DNA from: Picocystis sp. L7
Taxonomy: Eukaryota > Chlorophyta > Picocystophyceae > Picocystales > Picocystaceae
Direction: 5' to 3'
DNA: 64,000 bases
Assembly (NCBI GenBank): GCA_020975725.1
Contig: QXJR01000017.1
Location: 51,001-115,000, forward strand
Notes under the pieces: model-generated
Databases searched by the model: none
Seen by the model: the letters and a program-made list of their open reading frames with translations, nothing else
Told to the model about the DNA's origin: nothing
Position numbers and translations under genes: made by a program
Shown: positions 50,547-59,538 of the stretch, piece after piece
Layout: each line of letters begins with the position of its first letter
Position numbering within the stretch: the stretch's first letter is position 1

Positions 50547-51296
50547 ATGGAGGCCATGGACGATCGGGATGGTGCGATGGACGCGTCTGCGGACGTCGTG
50601 CTGCGCGCTCTGCGTCCCAACGACGCACCGGCACTGCATGCGTCGCACAGGAAGCTGTTTCCACTGGACTACGACCCGGATTTCTTCCTGAGGGCGTGCG
50701 GAGCCGCGGACGATGCCTCGGAAGGGACGGCTCCAAGCGAAGACCTGGTGTTTGCGATTGGTGCCATGGAGGTGAAGCGAAACCACCAAGAGCTGGTGGG
50801 ATTCGTCACCGCGCGTGTGGACACGTACGGAAAACATGCCGAAGACGAAGGCCTCTCCCTTCCTTTTGCATGGGAGCACTGCATCTGGGAGCGTCGTCGT
50901 ACCGTGTACATCCTGACGCTGGGCGTGGAAGAGGCGTTTCGAAGACGTGGAGTAGCTTCACGACTGGTGCAAGCCGTTCTCGGAGTGGCGAAACGCATGC
51001 ATGGATGCAGCGTGGCTTATCTTCACGCCATCGAGTACAACCAGCCCGCCATTCGGTTCTACACCAGCCTCGGTTTCACTGCAGTGAAGTGCGTTCGTGA
51101 CTTTTACGAGGTGCGCTCCGGGAGGACACCGTTTCCCGAACGCTCCAAGTTCGACGCCTTGTTGTTCGTGCTTTTCGTAGACGAGAAGAACAGACAACCT
51201 TGGGACACGTACGATGAAGACGGCAGACACAGCTGTGGTATCTTTCCATTCACCCAATGGTCGTGGCTTCGACGTCTGTTTGCGCGCGTTTCCTGA
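50547..51296 (+). CDS. NAA60: NAA60-like N-alpha-acetyltransferase (GNAT family)
   Basis: GNAT acetyltransferase of the NAA60/HAT4 type, which acetylates N-termini of membrane proteins at the Golgi or plasma membrane. The 249-residue product shows VVLRALRPNDAPALHASHRK, LFPLDYDPDFF, a beta strand ELVGFVTARVD, YILTLGVEEAFRRRGVASRL with the acetyl-CoA binding RRxGVA loop, and CSVAYLHAIEYNQPAIRFYT, SLGF. The C-terminal part DGRHSCGIFPFTQWSWLRRL is amphipathic and could anchor the protein to a membrane. The first ATG at 50547 is 20 bp after the GAAGTTAA motif; Met4 and Met11 are alternatives. It follows the diflavin gene on the same strand with 141 bp between. Confidence 0.85.
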   Translation: MEAMDDRDGAMDASADVVLRALRPNDAPALHASHRKLFPLDYDPDFFLRACGAADDASEGTAPSEDLVFAIGAMEVKRNHQELVGFVTARVDTYGKHAEDEGLSLPFAWEHCIWERRRTVYILTLGVEEAFRRRGVASRLVQAVLGVAKRMHGCSVAYLHAIEYNQPAIRFYTSLGFTAVKCVRDFYEVRSGRTPFPERSKFDALLFVLFVDEKNRQPWDTYDEDGRHSCGIFPFTQWSWLRRLFARVS

Positions 51297-51726
51297 CCTC
51301 TTGGATCCGACACGGCCATTTTTTCATCCCACCACATCCACCAGCAACACACCACTTTGCACACTTGCCGTGGCTGCATGGTCCTTGTACAGCTTGTACT
51401 TGTCCGATCGCAGTCCCAAGTCATTGCCTTCAAGGGACCAGCTCCCTCTGCCCCCTTCATGTATTACAATTTCCCACCTGATGCGACGTCGACGATTCTC
51501 TCGTTGGAACCGAGTGTTCATCGGCAATGTAAGGATCAAGATTGGACAGGGAGGGGCAGACGCACGGACTTACCACGACCGCGACCATGGCACAGCAGTC
51601 CTGGCATCCATTCCATCCCGTCGGAGAGGCGGAGGGCTTCTACCAAAGTCCATCGGGGTTGGCCCCGAGACCGAGACTTGGACCGAAGGGGGAGGGCTCA
51701 GGGAGAGAGGGCCCTGGTCCGGGGAT
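51297..51726. other. Spacer between NAA60-like and TLC-domain genes
   Basis: 3' flank of the NAA60-like gene; no gene supported. Leads into the purine-rich repeat. Confidence 0.4.
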
Positions 51727-51965
51727 TGAGAGGGAGGGAGGATTGAGGGAGGATTGAGGGGAGGGAGAGTTGAGGGAGGATTGAGAGAGGGAGGGTCGAG
51801 AGAGGATTGAGGGGAGGGAGAGTTGAGGGAGGATCGAGGGAGGATTGAGGGGAGGGAGAGTTGAGGGAGGATTGAGGGGAGGGAGAGTTGAGGGAAGGAT
51901 TGAGGGGAGGGAGAGTTGAGTGAAGGATTGAGGGGAGGGAGAGTTGAGGGAGGATTGAGGGGAGG
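51727..51965. repeat. Purine-rich (G/A) minisatellite upstream of TLC gene
   Basis: About 240 bp made almost only of G, A and scattered T, built from short units such as GAGGGAGGATTGAGGGGA and GAGGGAGAGTTGAGGGA. Strand asymmetry is extreme; the minus strand is a C/T tract. It ends 31 bp before the TLC gene ATG, so it lies in the promoter or 5' UTR. Confidence 0.95.
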
Positions 51966-51996
51966 GAATCCGAGTGGGAATCGGACGTGGGACGCG

Positions 51997-52764
51997 ATGG
52001 CGATGGCGTTGAGCGCAACGCTGTCGCCACACCTGGGCGAAGCAGCAGCCCACGTGTTGGAAGGGATGTGCATGTGGATGGCAGCTACCGCGGTGTTCCT
52101 GCTGGCCGTGCACGCGAGCTGCGCCAAGGCACGTTACGGCTGGATCAAAGAGCTGCAAATCGCCGTCTGCTGCATGGCGGGAATCCACGGCGCAGCTACC
52201 ACCTTCCTCAGCGGAAGGGAAATCCTTAGGGAATGGCCCGTACAGATGGACATGAGAAACACGACGCAGCAAGAAAAGGTCGCCTTCTTGAGCACGGGAT
52301 ACTTCCTCTTCGACCTTCTCCAGCTGCTGCTCACACAACCGCACGAAGTCTTGTTCATCCTGCACCACTGCATCGTCACGTCCTACATGATGTCGAGCTA
52401 TGTGCTGGGACATGGAATGATATCGTCGCTAGTGATGATGTGCATCGGAGAGGTGACCAGTCCGCTGCTCAATTCTTGGCTGGTGGCCAAAGACCTCAAG
52501 AGAGACTTTGAAACGCCCAGGAAGTTCTTCGATTGGCTGTCGCCCTTCTTCACCGTCATCTACGTCTTCTTCCGAACGATCCTAGGCCCGCCAGTCACAT
52601 ATTGGGTTGTGGATGGTGTTTTGAAGAGCGCCAAGCTTGGACCAGTGGTCAGGTACAGCTGGTCCATCCTGGTCACGCTGGGCACGCTTGGAAGTCAAGC
52701 TTGGTCATTGAAGCTGGTCAAAGGGATGATGAAGCGCAAGCGATCGCAAAAAAAAATTGCCTGA
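51997..52764 (+). CDS. TLC-domain membrane protein (TLCD4/TMEM56-like)
   Basis: A 255-residue polytopic membrane protein with a TRAM-LAG1-CLN8 domain. Several helices are visible (about 20-40, 50-68, 102-120, 126-146, 155-175, 205-225). The signature region is FLSTGYFLFDLLQLLL followed by LFILHHCIVTSYMMSSYV, with the conserved His-His. A later part shows EVTSPLLNSWLVAKD, as in TLCD4/TMEM56 proteins. TLC proteins act in lipid synthesis, sensing or transport at the ER or other membranes; this one lacks the C-terminal features of ceramide synthases, so no reaction is assigned. The C-terminus MMKRKRSQKKIA is a possible ER-retention-like basic tail. The start at 51997 follows the purine-rich repeat by 31 bp. 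Confidence 0.82.
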   Translation: MAMALSATLSPHLGEAAAHVLEGMCMWMAATAVFLLAVHASCAKARYGWIKELQIAVCCMAGIHGAATTFLSGREILREWPVQMDMRNTTQQEKVAFLSTGYFLFDLLQLLLTQPHEVLFILHHCIVTSYMMSSYVLGHGMISSLVMMCIGEVTSPLLNSWLVAKDLKRDFETPRKFFDWLSPFFTVIYVFFRTILGPPVTYWVVDGVLKSAKLGPVVRYSWSILVTLGTLGSQAWSLKLVKGMMKRKRSQKKIA

Positions 52765-54322
52765 CTCCCAGGTTTGACCCTTTTGCTAGTAATCGACCCC
52801 CACTTGTGTTCGAGGACTTTGTGGTACCTCCACCGTCGACTGTGGGAAATGCGCTGATGACTGTGACTGTCAAAAACTGCGACCCAAAGCTCGACCAATG
52901 CAGGCGAACTGTCTTTGCATCGTTAGATGACCAAAATTCAACAGCAAGAAGCACCAAGTGGCATGAAGTTTCGAACTTTATGTGCATTCTTTGGAACGGA
53001 GAGGCTTCAATCATGCCATCTTCCGTTCTTCTGTCGTACACTGAATCGTTTCGTACCAGCCTCCAACGTTTCCAGTGGACATCGCCACCGCCTCCAAGCT
53101 TGATTGCTTGCAACCCATCCATTTGTTCGAATGCGAATCGGGAAACTATGCTGATTCACAACATAGCCTGGCGCAAATCCCCAGCAGGCAGCAGAAAAAG
53201 CATTTGATTTCACGCTACACCCGTTAGAAACCACTTCTTTTTTTCTGGTTTGTGATTCAACGCCATGATTGTTCCTTGTTGCGACTTGGGCAAAGGGCTG
53301 CAACCGGTCAGAGCATCATGTCTCTGGTTTTGTGTCCTTTCCATGCGGCATTTCTTGACTCTCCCTAGCTTGTAAATGAAGGAGAGTGCAATTGCTGTTC
53401 TGGTGTGCTTTAATTTCTTGCCAGCACCCTGAAAAGAATGCATGGTCACGTGCAGGATAAATTCCTTCAAGCATTCTGGGGCTTCTGGTGCCCAGAAGGC
53501 TTTTTGGTGTGTCGTTCTGTTGTCCGGAAGAGTTTCCGATTGCGCCAATCAACCGCTGTGCAGCACTGGAGGGGCTGCAAGGAGAAGCCGTCCCTGGAAA
53601 GTTCTAGTACTGGAAGAAGCTGACGGGCGATGCTGGTAGCTAATCAGGAAATGGGCAACATCTTCCAAGGAATGAAGAAAGATGCTTGCTTTTTGAAAGC
53701 CTTCAGTGCCATGACAAGCTACTGTATTACACCCTGTCCGCCATCCAAGCGACGTGAACCATCACACTTCATTGTTTCAGCCGAAAGAGAAGAACGAAAA
53801 ATCACTGTTCATGTGCTTTGCCTTCCTTATCTTGATTGATGATCCTGCAGGAGCTGTTGACTTGTGCTGATAAGCTACACCATGTTGGGAACTCTCTGGT
53901 ATTCTCCGACGCTACGCACCTACAACACAACACATTCAGTAATCCATGCCACCAGAAGAACCTCTGCGCACCGGAGTGCGTTGATCCACCTGTTCCTGCC
54001 AGCTAGCATCGGCAGATCTTGGTTGGTGGACCAATGTTCTTGTGAATTCTTTGTCAAAGCTGATCCTTTCCACGCCACTGTGCACCCCCCTCCCCCGGTT
54101 GGTTCCCCTCGTCTCATCCGTCCCCTGTTCCCTTTCGACCCTGCGGGTCTCCGGGTTCAAGGGTCCGGGTCTCTATCGGAGACGGTTCCGGTTTCGTTCC
54201 CTTTCGTCTGGGACCGACGGTAGAAGACTTGGTAGGTCGCACGCGCTTCGACGACATTTTGGTCGCCTTGCACACCGCTGCGACACCTCGCAAAGGTCCT
54301 GTTTTATCGACCAATCGGCACC
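52765..54322. other. Gene-poor interval before LC8
   Basis: About 1.55 kb, AT richer from about 52970 to 53950. A possible splice acceptor (GCTGACGGG...CTAATCAG) occurs near 53620-53648, but no conserved exon follows. I see no nameable gene or element. Confidence 0.4.
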
Positions 54323-54837
54323 ATGGGTGCAGAAGGGGCTTCGAAGTTCAAGTCCACGGTCGTCAACACCGACATGGCCGAAGACATGCAGAAGGATGCC
54401 GTGGAATGTGCCTTGGCGGTGCGTTGACCGAGCGTGGACGAGGACGAAAGGGTGAACAAGCCCACGCGAGGAGATGGAGACGGCGAGAAACGAAACTGTA
54501 GAAATGTATCCGCCGGTGCGTGCGAATCCTGACCGACCGCCGATCTTCGGACGATGTTCGTCCAGGCCATGGAAAAGTTCCACATGGAGAAAGATATGGC
54601 CGCGTTTCTTAAGAAAGAATTCGACAAGAAGTACAGCCCCACATGGAACTGCATCGTAGGAAAGAGTTACGGTAAGATGCTCGTACTCTACCAACGTAAA
54701 GGAACTTGCTGCGGTGCCTGGAAAAGTACACGCTGACGTACAATTGCGCCGCAGGTTCTTATGTGACCCACGAGTCTAGGATGTTTGTGTATTTCTATGT
54801 CGATCAACATGCTTTTCTACTTTTCAAATCCGGCTAA
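54323..54837 (+). CDS. DYNLL: Dynein light chain LC8 (DYNLL), three exons
   Basis: LC8 is a dimeric hub protein that binds many partners as well as dynein. Three exons join in frame: 54323-54418, 54566-54671 and 54755-54837, for 94 residues. Intron 1 (54419-54565, 147 nt) has donor GTGCGT, branch CCTGACC and acceptor GTCCAG. Intron 2 (54672-54754, 83 nt) has donor GTAAGA, branch GCTGACG and acceptor CGCAG. The product contains [60 protein letters not shown] and ends LLFKSG, which matches LC8 nearly residue for residue. No single open frame covers it. It converges with guanylate kinase, 166 bp apart. Confidence 0.95.
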
Positions 54838-55003
54838 GGGCGCAAGGCTGGGCCATTGGACAGAAAAAGATGGTCTCTCTTCACGTTTGGACGATTGGTT
54901 TGGAAGAAAAATGTGTGCTGCAACGTTGACTTACTTGGAACTGGCTCCCCCATCCCTGCTTCCGACAGGGATTCCAAGAACGCCCAAGCACGCGTTCCAT
55001 GTG

Positions 55004-56208
55004 TCATGTGTCCATGTGCTCTTTGGAAACCCTAAACCGTGCACCTTTGATGATAGCACTGATGTTATCTACAGTCTCCTCCAACTTACCATCCACATTG
55101 GGTACAACGTAATCAAACTCTTTGCTTCTGCTCATTTCGCTACGGGCCGAATTGACGCGGACCAGGGCACGTTCGAAGTCTTCTGTCTGCCTGGATACAA
55201 GCCTTTTGACCAAGGACCGCTCGTTCTCTGCCACAATGAATATCGAGACACAATTTGGAATCAGCTTCCGAACAGTTTCTGCGCCTTGAACGTCGATCCT
55301 CAAGATGACGTCTTGGCCCCTGTCCAAGGCATCTTGGATCTGCGGTCGCATACATGCGGCAGGACCAAGAAGAGTCAGCAAACGCAAACAGCAGGAAACC
55401 AAAGTCGACACGCATCACATTGACCTCGTCTCCCTCAGCTTCGCCTTTCGATCGACATGAAGGGATGTGTCCGGTGAGCAGGTCCATGCACTGAATCTGC
55501 TCGAAATGGAGGATTCGACTCGCACACTTGCACCGCATCTTCCCTTGTCTCGACTTCGGGGAGCAATGCAGCATACGTGTTCCTCCAACGCACACCGTTC
55601 CGCTTACTAAATACATCTTCCTCGGGAGTTCTTCTCAGGCTTTTCGCTCAACGCGGAAACTTTTCCTGTCTTTCCCTCTTCCATTCTGCAGCCCCCTTCG
55701 CCGGCGTTTCGAACGGCTCGCGCCCTCACACCTGTTTTTTCGGGATTCCTTTGTACTCTCCGTAGACCACGGCGTGTTCGATGAGTTCTTCGTCTTGGAT
55801 CATGCGTTCGAACTCGTCTTTGGAGACGAAGAAGTAATCCACGCCTTCTACTTCCCCTGGTCGTTTGGCGCGAGACGTGGCGGTGACCACGAACAGCAGA
55901 TCGGGACGTTTCTCTTGGAGCCTCCGGAGCACGGTGTCCTTTCCCACGCCACTGGGACCGCTCACCACCACCACGTGCGCGCCGTCTCTGGCATGGTAGC
56001 TCGCATCTGTCGTGCTCAGCTTCGTGCCGAGCTTCGCCTCGATCTTCCGCACGACGGCCGCGTGCTCCTCCCCCTCCGTCCGCTCCGGTCCGTTTGCGGT
56101 CGGCGTCTCGCCGCCATCCACCGCCGAGGGGGACATCACGTGCGTGGGACGCGCTCGGGAGCACGCAGAGCGCACGCGAGCGCACAGGCGCGTCGAATGG
56201 AGGCGCAT
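55004..56208 (-). CDS. Guanylate kinase, probably organelle
   Basis: Phosphorylates GMP to GDP with ATP. Two exons: 55732-56208 and 55004-55339, joined by a 392-nt intron (55340-55731; donor GTGTGA, branch GCTGACT, acceptor ACCGCAG). The junction GIPKKQ-IQDALDRGQDVILR is as expected for the family. The 270-residue product has the P-loop VVVVSGPSGVGKDTVLRRL, the GMP-binding ATSRAKRPGEVEGVDYFFVS, and RIDVQGAETVRKL. The first ~25 residues (MRLHSTRLCARVRSACSRAR) are a good transit-peptide candidate, and the insert-free GEYKGIPKKQ form resembles plastid/mitochondrial guanylate kinases. Start is the ATG at 56208. Confidence 0.92.
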
Positions 56209-56716
56209 TCACGTTCTGATGCCACCTGCACGGTCGATCTCCCTTTCGTCTCCGGACTATCCGAAGATAGAAGGTCGATCGGATCGGGTCCCGAAGGGAC
56301 GCGGTAGAAGGACGGAAAGAAAGCGATCGGACGGTTCGATCGAATGCAAGCAGGAGGCGATGAGGAATTGCTTAGGGTGCCGTGGGGAACGTCCTCTGCG
56401 GGAGGTGGGGGAGGGGACGCCCCGTTCCTCCGCAGCTGCTGTCCGAACGAAGGCCCACGGACCGATCCGTCCCCCTTCCAGACCGTTCGGGTCGTGCAGA
56501 TACCGCAGAGGAACGCCAGCCGGGTCCATCGAGTCCGACGTTCCAGGGATCGTCTCCGATACGTACCTCCCTTCCCCAGGGCGAGGTTTTCGTGTTGTTA
56601 AGCTCGTGGCCCTCCCCCGTCCTTCCCCACGTCTGCCTCGGTTCGTTGAAGTTAAGTTCGTGTTCAGGCGGAGGGAGGATCTCCACCGACGAAACCACGA
56701 AGCTTCTCGCGACGCG
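56209..56716. other. Divergent region between guanylate kinase and gene at 56717
   Basis: About 510 bp of likely bidirectional promoter. Its plus-strand side carries GAAGTTAAG at 56648. The open frame crossing it is unconserved. Confidence 0.45.
56648..56656 (+). promoter_or_regulatory. GAAGTTAAG motif upstream of the glycine-zipper protein gene
   Basis: Exact core 69 bp before the ATG at 56717, followed by TTCGTGTTC. Confidence 0.4.
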
Positions 56717-57688
56717 ATGGACACGCGCGCGAGCCGCGCAGACGACGGTAGCGCGTCTCCGACGGGAGTTTGGGGGGATTCGGGGCACCAAGAAATCGAG
56801 AAGAAGCGCCTGTGGCCTTGTGCGGACGAAAGGGAGCGAGGAGAGGACAGATGGTGCGCGGCCTTGGCCGTCCACGCACTCGTGGTGAGCTTCCGTGACG
56901 CCGATGTCGAGGCGTTCAGGCCGATGCCGAGCACGTTGCAGCTTCTGGTGCGCCCTCGGAAGACGCCCATGGAGGTGGACGGGAAACGCATCGCACCGGA
57001 AGACGGCGTTGTGATGGAGATGAGAAGGGACAAGCCCGGGACCTATGTGACCACTCAGAACATGCGCTTTGCAGGGACTACGAGGTTGGAGCTCGGGACA
57101 GAGAACGAGGTGTGGGCTGGTTTCGAACTCCGAAGGCCGCAAGAAGAAAGGCAAGACGCGTACGCCTCCATTCCGTTCGAGTGGAGGCTCGAGAAAGCAG
57201 ATGGTGGGACCTCGCCAGAACACAAGGCGAGACAAGACGCCTGCGGGCACAAGTGGGAGCAAGAAGTGGAAATCTCCATCCTGGGATACTTGCACGAAAC
57301 GCCGTGCTTCCTGTCTAGAAGAGTGAGGTGCAGGAGAAGGTCCAGGAGACACATGAGGAGGAAAACGATCAGTGCAACTTCCTTGGAGGCCATCGCCGAG
57401 GACGAAAGGGTGGCTGCAGCCAAGGCATCCACAGAACAAAGCCTCTGGCACTGGGGTGCCACTGTTCTTCCAGACAAGTTTGAACGCACGTGCCAGGCCA
57501 TGACAGAGCTGGCAGCGGGGCAAGCAGAGGGACAAGGGGAACAAAACATCACATGGTTCAATGCAGGAGTCCGCATCGGCGTCGGAGTCGGCTTAGGGGT
57601 CTGCCTCGGTGTAGGATTAGGTGTGGGTGTGTTGATGAAGTCTTACAGCCAGGCAGCTAGCACGCTGAAGAAGAAGACTTTTTGGTAG
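56717..57688 (+). CDS. Plant-type conserved protein with C-terminal glycine-zipper membrane helix
   Basis: A 323-residue protein. The C-terminus WFNAGVRIGVGVGLGVCLGV, then GLGVGVLMKSYSQ, is a Gly/Val-rich helix (about 282-312). It matches a plant family labelled in databases, misleadingly, as erythronate-4-phosphate dehydrogenase family protein, which has no dehydrogenase domain that I can see. The N-terminal half has a conserved-looking segment (WCAALAVHALVVSFRDADVE, LQLLVRPRKTP, TYVTTQNMRFAGTTRLELG) and a basic stretch (SRRVRCRRRSRRHMRRK). It is probably tail-anchored in an organelle or ER membrane. Function is unknown. The start at 56717 follows a GAAGTTAA motif; the open frame extends upstream without conservation. 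Confidence 0.75.
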   Translation: MDTRASRADDGSASPTGVWGDSGHQEIEKKRLWPCADERERGEDRWCAALAVHALVVSFRDADVEAFRPMPSTLQLLVRPRKTPMEVDGKRIAPEDGVVMEMRRDKPGTYVTTQNMRFAGTTRLELGTENEVWAGFELRRPQEERQDAYASIPFEWRLEKADGGTSPEHKARQDACGHKWEQEVEISILGYLHETPCFLSRRVRCRRRSRRHMRRKTISATSLEAIAEDERVAAAKASTEQSLWHWGATVLPDKFERTCQAMTELAAGQAEGQGEQNITWFNAGVRIGVGVGLGVCLGVGLGVGVLMKSYSQAASTLKKKTFW

Positions 57689-57807
57689 TGGCTGTCATCT
57701 TTTCTCGGTGGAACATGTAATCCTATGTCTTGAGCGGTGACGATGAACGTACTTGTCTCGTGTACCTATGAGGTGCAAGTGTTTCGGACCCTTTCGAACC
57801 CCCTTCG

Positions 57808-58227
57808 TTATGTCGCCTCCCCTGGATTGTAGCACCTAGACTTGGCTTCTCCGAAGAGCTTCTGCTGGAGGGCCAGTTGCTCCTCGCGCGTCATGCCCGC
57901 CAGCTCGTTCTTCTTCCCTCGTATTCTTCCGCTTGGACCCTCTTTCATGCTCTGCTTGTGCTCTTTGAAGGTTTCGGCGACTTGTTCCTTGTACTCGTCA
58001 AACTGCAGCGATTCGAGTGCGGCAATCACGTGTTCAGGAGAGATCACCTTTTTCGAATCCTTCACGCAGTGTTCGTTCGCTTCCGAGGCCACCAGATGGA
58101 TGAACTCCGTACAGCACTCCAGGAAGAGTTCGTTCGATTCGGAGGCCATGCGGAATTCTTCCGGCAAGCACTCTCGCACCATCTTGTTCACCGTCGCTCG
58201 TGGGAGCGTGTAGTCGTCGTGATCCAT
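57808..58227 (-). CDS. DR1: NC2-beta/Dr1, histone-fold transcription repressor subunit
   Basis: The 139-residue protein is the beta subunit of Negative Cofactor 2, which binds TBP on DNA together with NC2-alpha and blocks TFIIA/TFIIB entry. The histone fold is at about 5-95: LPRATVNKMVRECLPEEFRM, NELFLECCTEFIHLVASEAN, KKVISPEHVIAALESLQF. The stretch YKEQVAETFKEHKQ after it is also typical of Dr1. The C-terminal 40 residues include MTREEQLALQQKLF, similar to the Gln-rich tail of other Dr1 proteins. The start MDHDDYTLPRA at 58227 is the usual N-terminus; the open frame continues upstream without conservation. It is divergent from RRP41. Confidence 0.94.
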   Translation of the reverse strand: MDHDDYTLPRATVNKMVRECLPEEFRMASESNELFLECCTEFIHLVASEANEHCVKDSKKVISPEHVIAALESLQFDEYKEQVAETFKEHKQSMKEGPSGRIRGKKNELAGMTREEQLALQQKLFGEAKSRCYNPGEAT

Positions 58228-58733
58228 CCCCCCTTCTCGACGTGCGTTTTTTCCCTTCGTGGATGTCACCACGTCTCCTGCAGCAAATGAAGGAACGTTT
58301 TCCTTCCAAAAGAACCGCGGTGCGATCGAAAGGAAGCCGTGGACGTGTGGCTGCGTCGCGACGAAAAGAGTCGACAGACCTCGGCCCATCCCCTGGCCAT
58401 CCCCAGACTCGCGTCCCATCGATATCTTCGGTTGCTACAATCGATATGTTTGCCCAACATCTCGATTGGAAAGCCGAGGAGATCTCGATTCCGGTGGATC
58501 GGGTTTCGTTCGGGAATGAAAGGGAGGATCTGAAAGGGGCGATTGGAGGACGCAGTCCCGGTGGATGCCCAACCGATCCGAAGGACGACCGGAATCGAAC
58601 GCATCGATACCTCTGCCTCCACGCATCGATGTTTCTGCCGAGATATCGAACATGCGATCGAGATCTTTGGGGCATAGGCTGGCTTCGAGGAGCGACGCGC
58701 GCATCGCACCGACATCGGCGGCGCATTTCGAGG
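58228..58733. other. Divergent region between NC2-beta and RRP41
   Basis: About 506 bp shared upstream region. ATCGAT-type sites are frequent (for example near 58420-58442). No coding conservation. Confidence 0.45.
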
Positions 58734-59468
58734 ATGGAATTCGTCAATGCCGAAGGTTTGCGCCTGGATGGGAGGCGTGCAAAGGAGCTGAGAAGGCTGC
58801 GGTGTGAACTGGGAACGCTGGCCCACGCGGACGGATCGTGTGTGCTCGAAATGGGCAACACCAAAGTGCTGTCGGCCGTGTTCGGACCTCGCGAAGTGGA
58901 ACTCAAGTCGCAGGTGGAACACGACCGAGCTGTTGTCAAGGTGGAGTTTAGCATGTCCAATTTCAGCACGGGTGACAGGAGGAAAAGGTCCAAAACGGAC
59001 CGAATGGCAAAGGAGACCTCCCTGGTCCTGCAACAAACCATCGAGAGTGCCATCCTGGTGGAACTGCTCCCTCGCACACAAATCGACATCTACGTGCAAG
59101 TGCTGCAGGCAGACGGGGGTGCCAAACCTGCCTGCATCAACGCAGCTGCCATGGCCCTGATGGACGCAGGCGTGCCGCTACGGGACATCATCGCTGCGTG
59201 TGAGGTTGGTTTCCTCGACAACACCCCCATCCTGGATAAAAACCTTCAGGAGCTACAGGCTTCGGGACCCGACGTTCTGGTGGCGTACCTCCCGAAGATG
59301 GAAGAAGTCGTCACTGTATTGATGGAAGGGAAGGTCACTTTGGAAGTGTTCAATGAGTTGAGAAGGCTAGGGTGTCAAGGGTGCGAAGCCATCGCACGGT
59401 TCATGCGAGAACAGGTTATCGAGCACACACGCAAAATGGCATTGATCCGAGGGATCGTGAAAACATAG
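58734..59468 (+). CDS. RRP41: Exosome subunit RRP41 (EXOSC4), RNase PH family
   Basis: A 244-residue subunit of the RNA exosome ring, which degrades and trims RNA in nucleus and cytoplasm. The sequence has EFVNAEGLRLDGRRAKELR, GSCVLEMGNTKVLSAVFGPR, then HDRAVVKVEFSMSNFSTGDR, LLPRTQIDIYVQVLQADGG and ACINAAAMALMDAGVPLRD, all characteristic of RRP41. Plant RRP41 keeps phosphorolytic residues; here the Arg-rich STGDRRKRSK loop and the Asp in QADGG are present, so activity is possible but not shown. The start at 58734 is the usual N-terminus. It converges with PUS1, 70 bp apart. Confidence 0.95.
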   Translation: MEFVNAEGLRLDGRRAKELRRLRCELGTLAHADGSCVLEMGNTKVLSAVFGPREVELKSQVEHDRAVVKVEFSMSNFSTGDRRKRSKTDRMAKETSLVLQQTIESAILVELLPRTQIDIYVQVLQADGGAKPACINAAAMALMDAGVPLRDIIAACEVGFLDNTPILDKNLQELQASGPDVLVAYLPKMEEVVTVLMEGKVTLEVFNELRRLGCQGCEAIARFMREQVIEHTRKMALIRGIVKT

Positions 59469-59538
59469 GGATGCTGCAGCGGTCTGCAGAGTTTCGAATT
59501 TTCTGTCCTGAAGTTTTCACAGAGATTGGCCGGGCGAT

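Noticed and set aside
53210-53839. Small frames and a splice-acceptor-like CTGAC...CAG near 53620
   Set aside because: No conserved exon could be built on either side; the signal alone is too short to support a gene.
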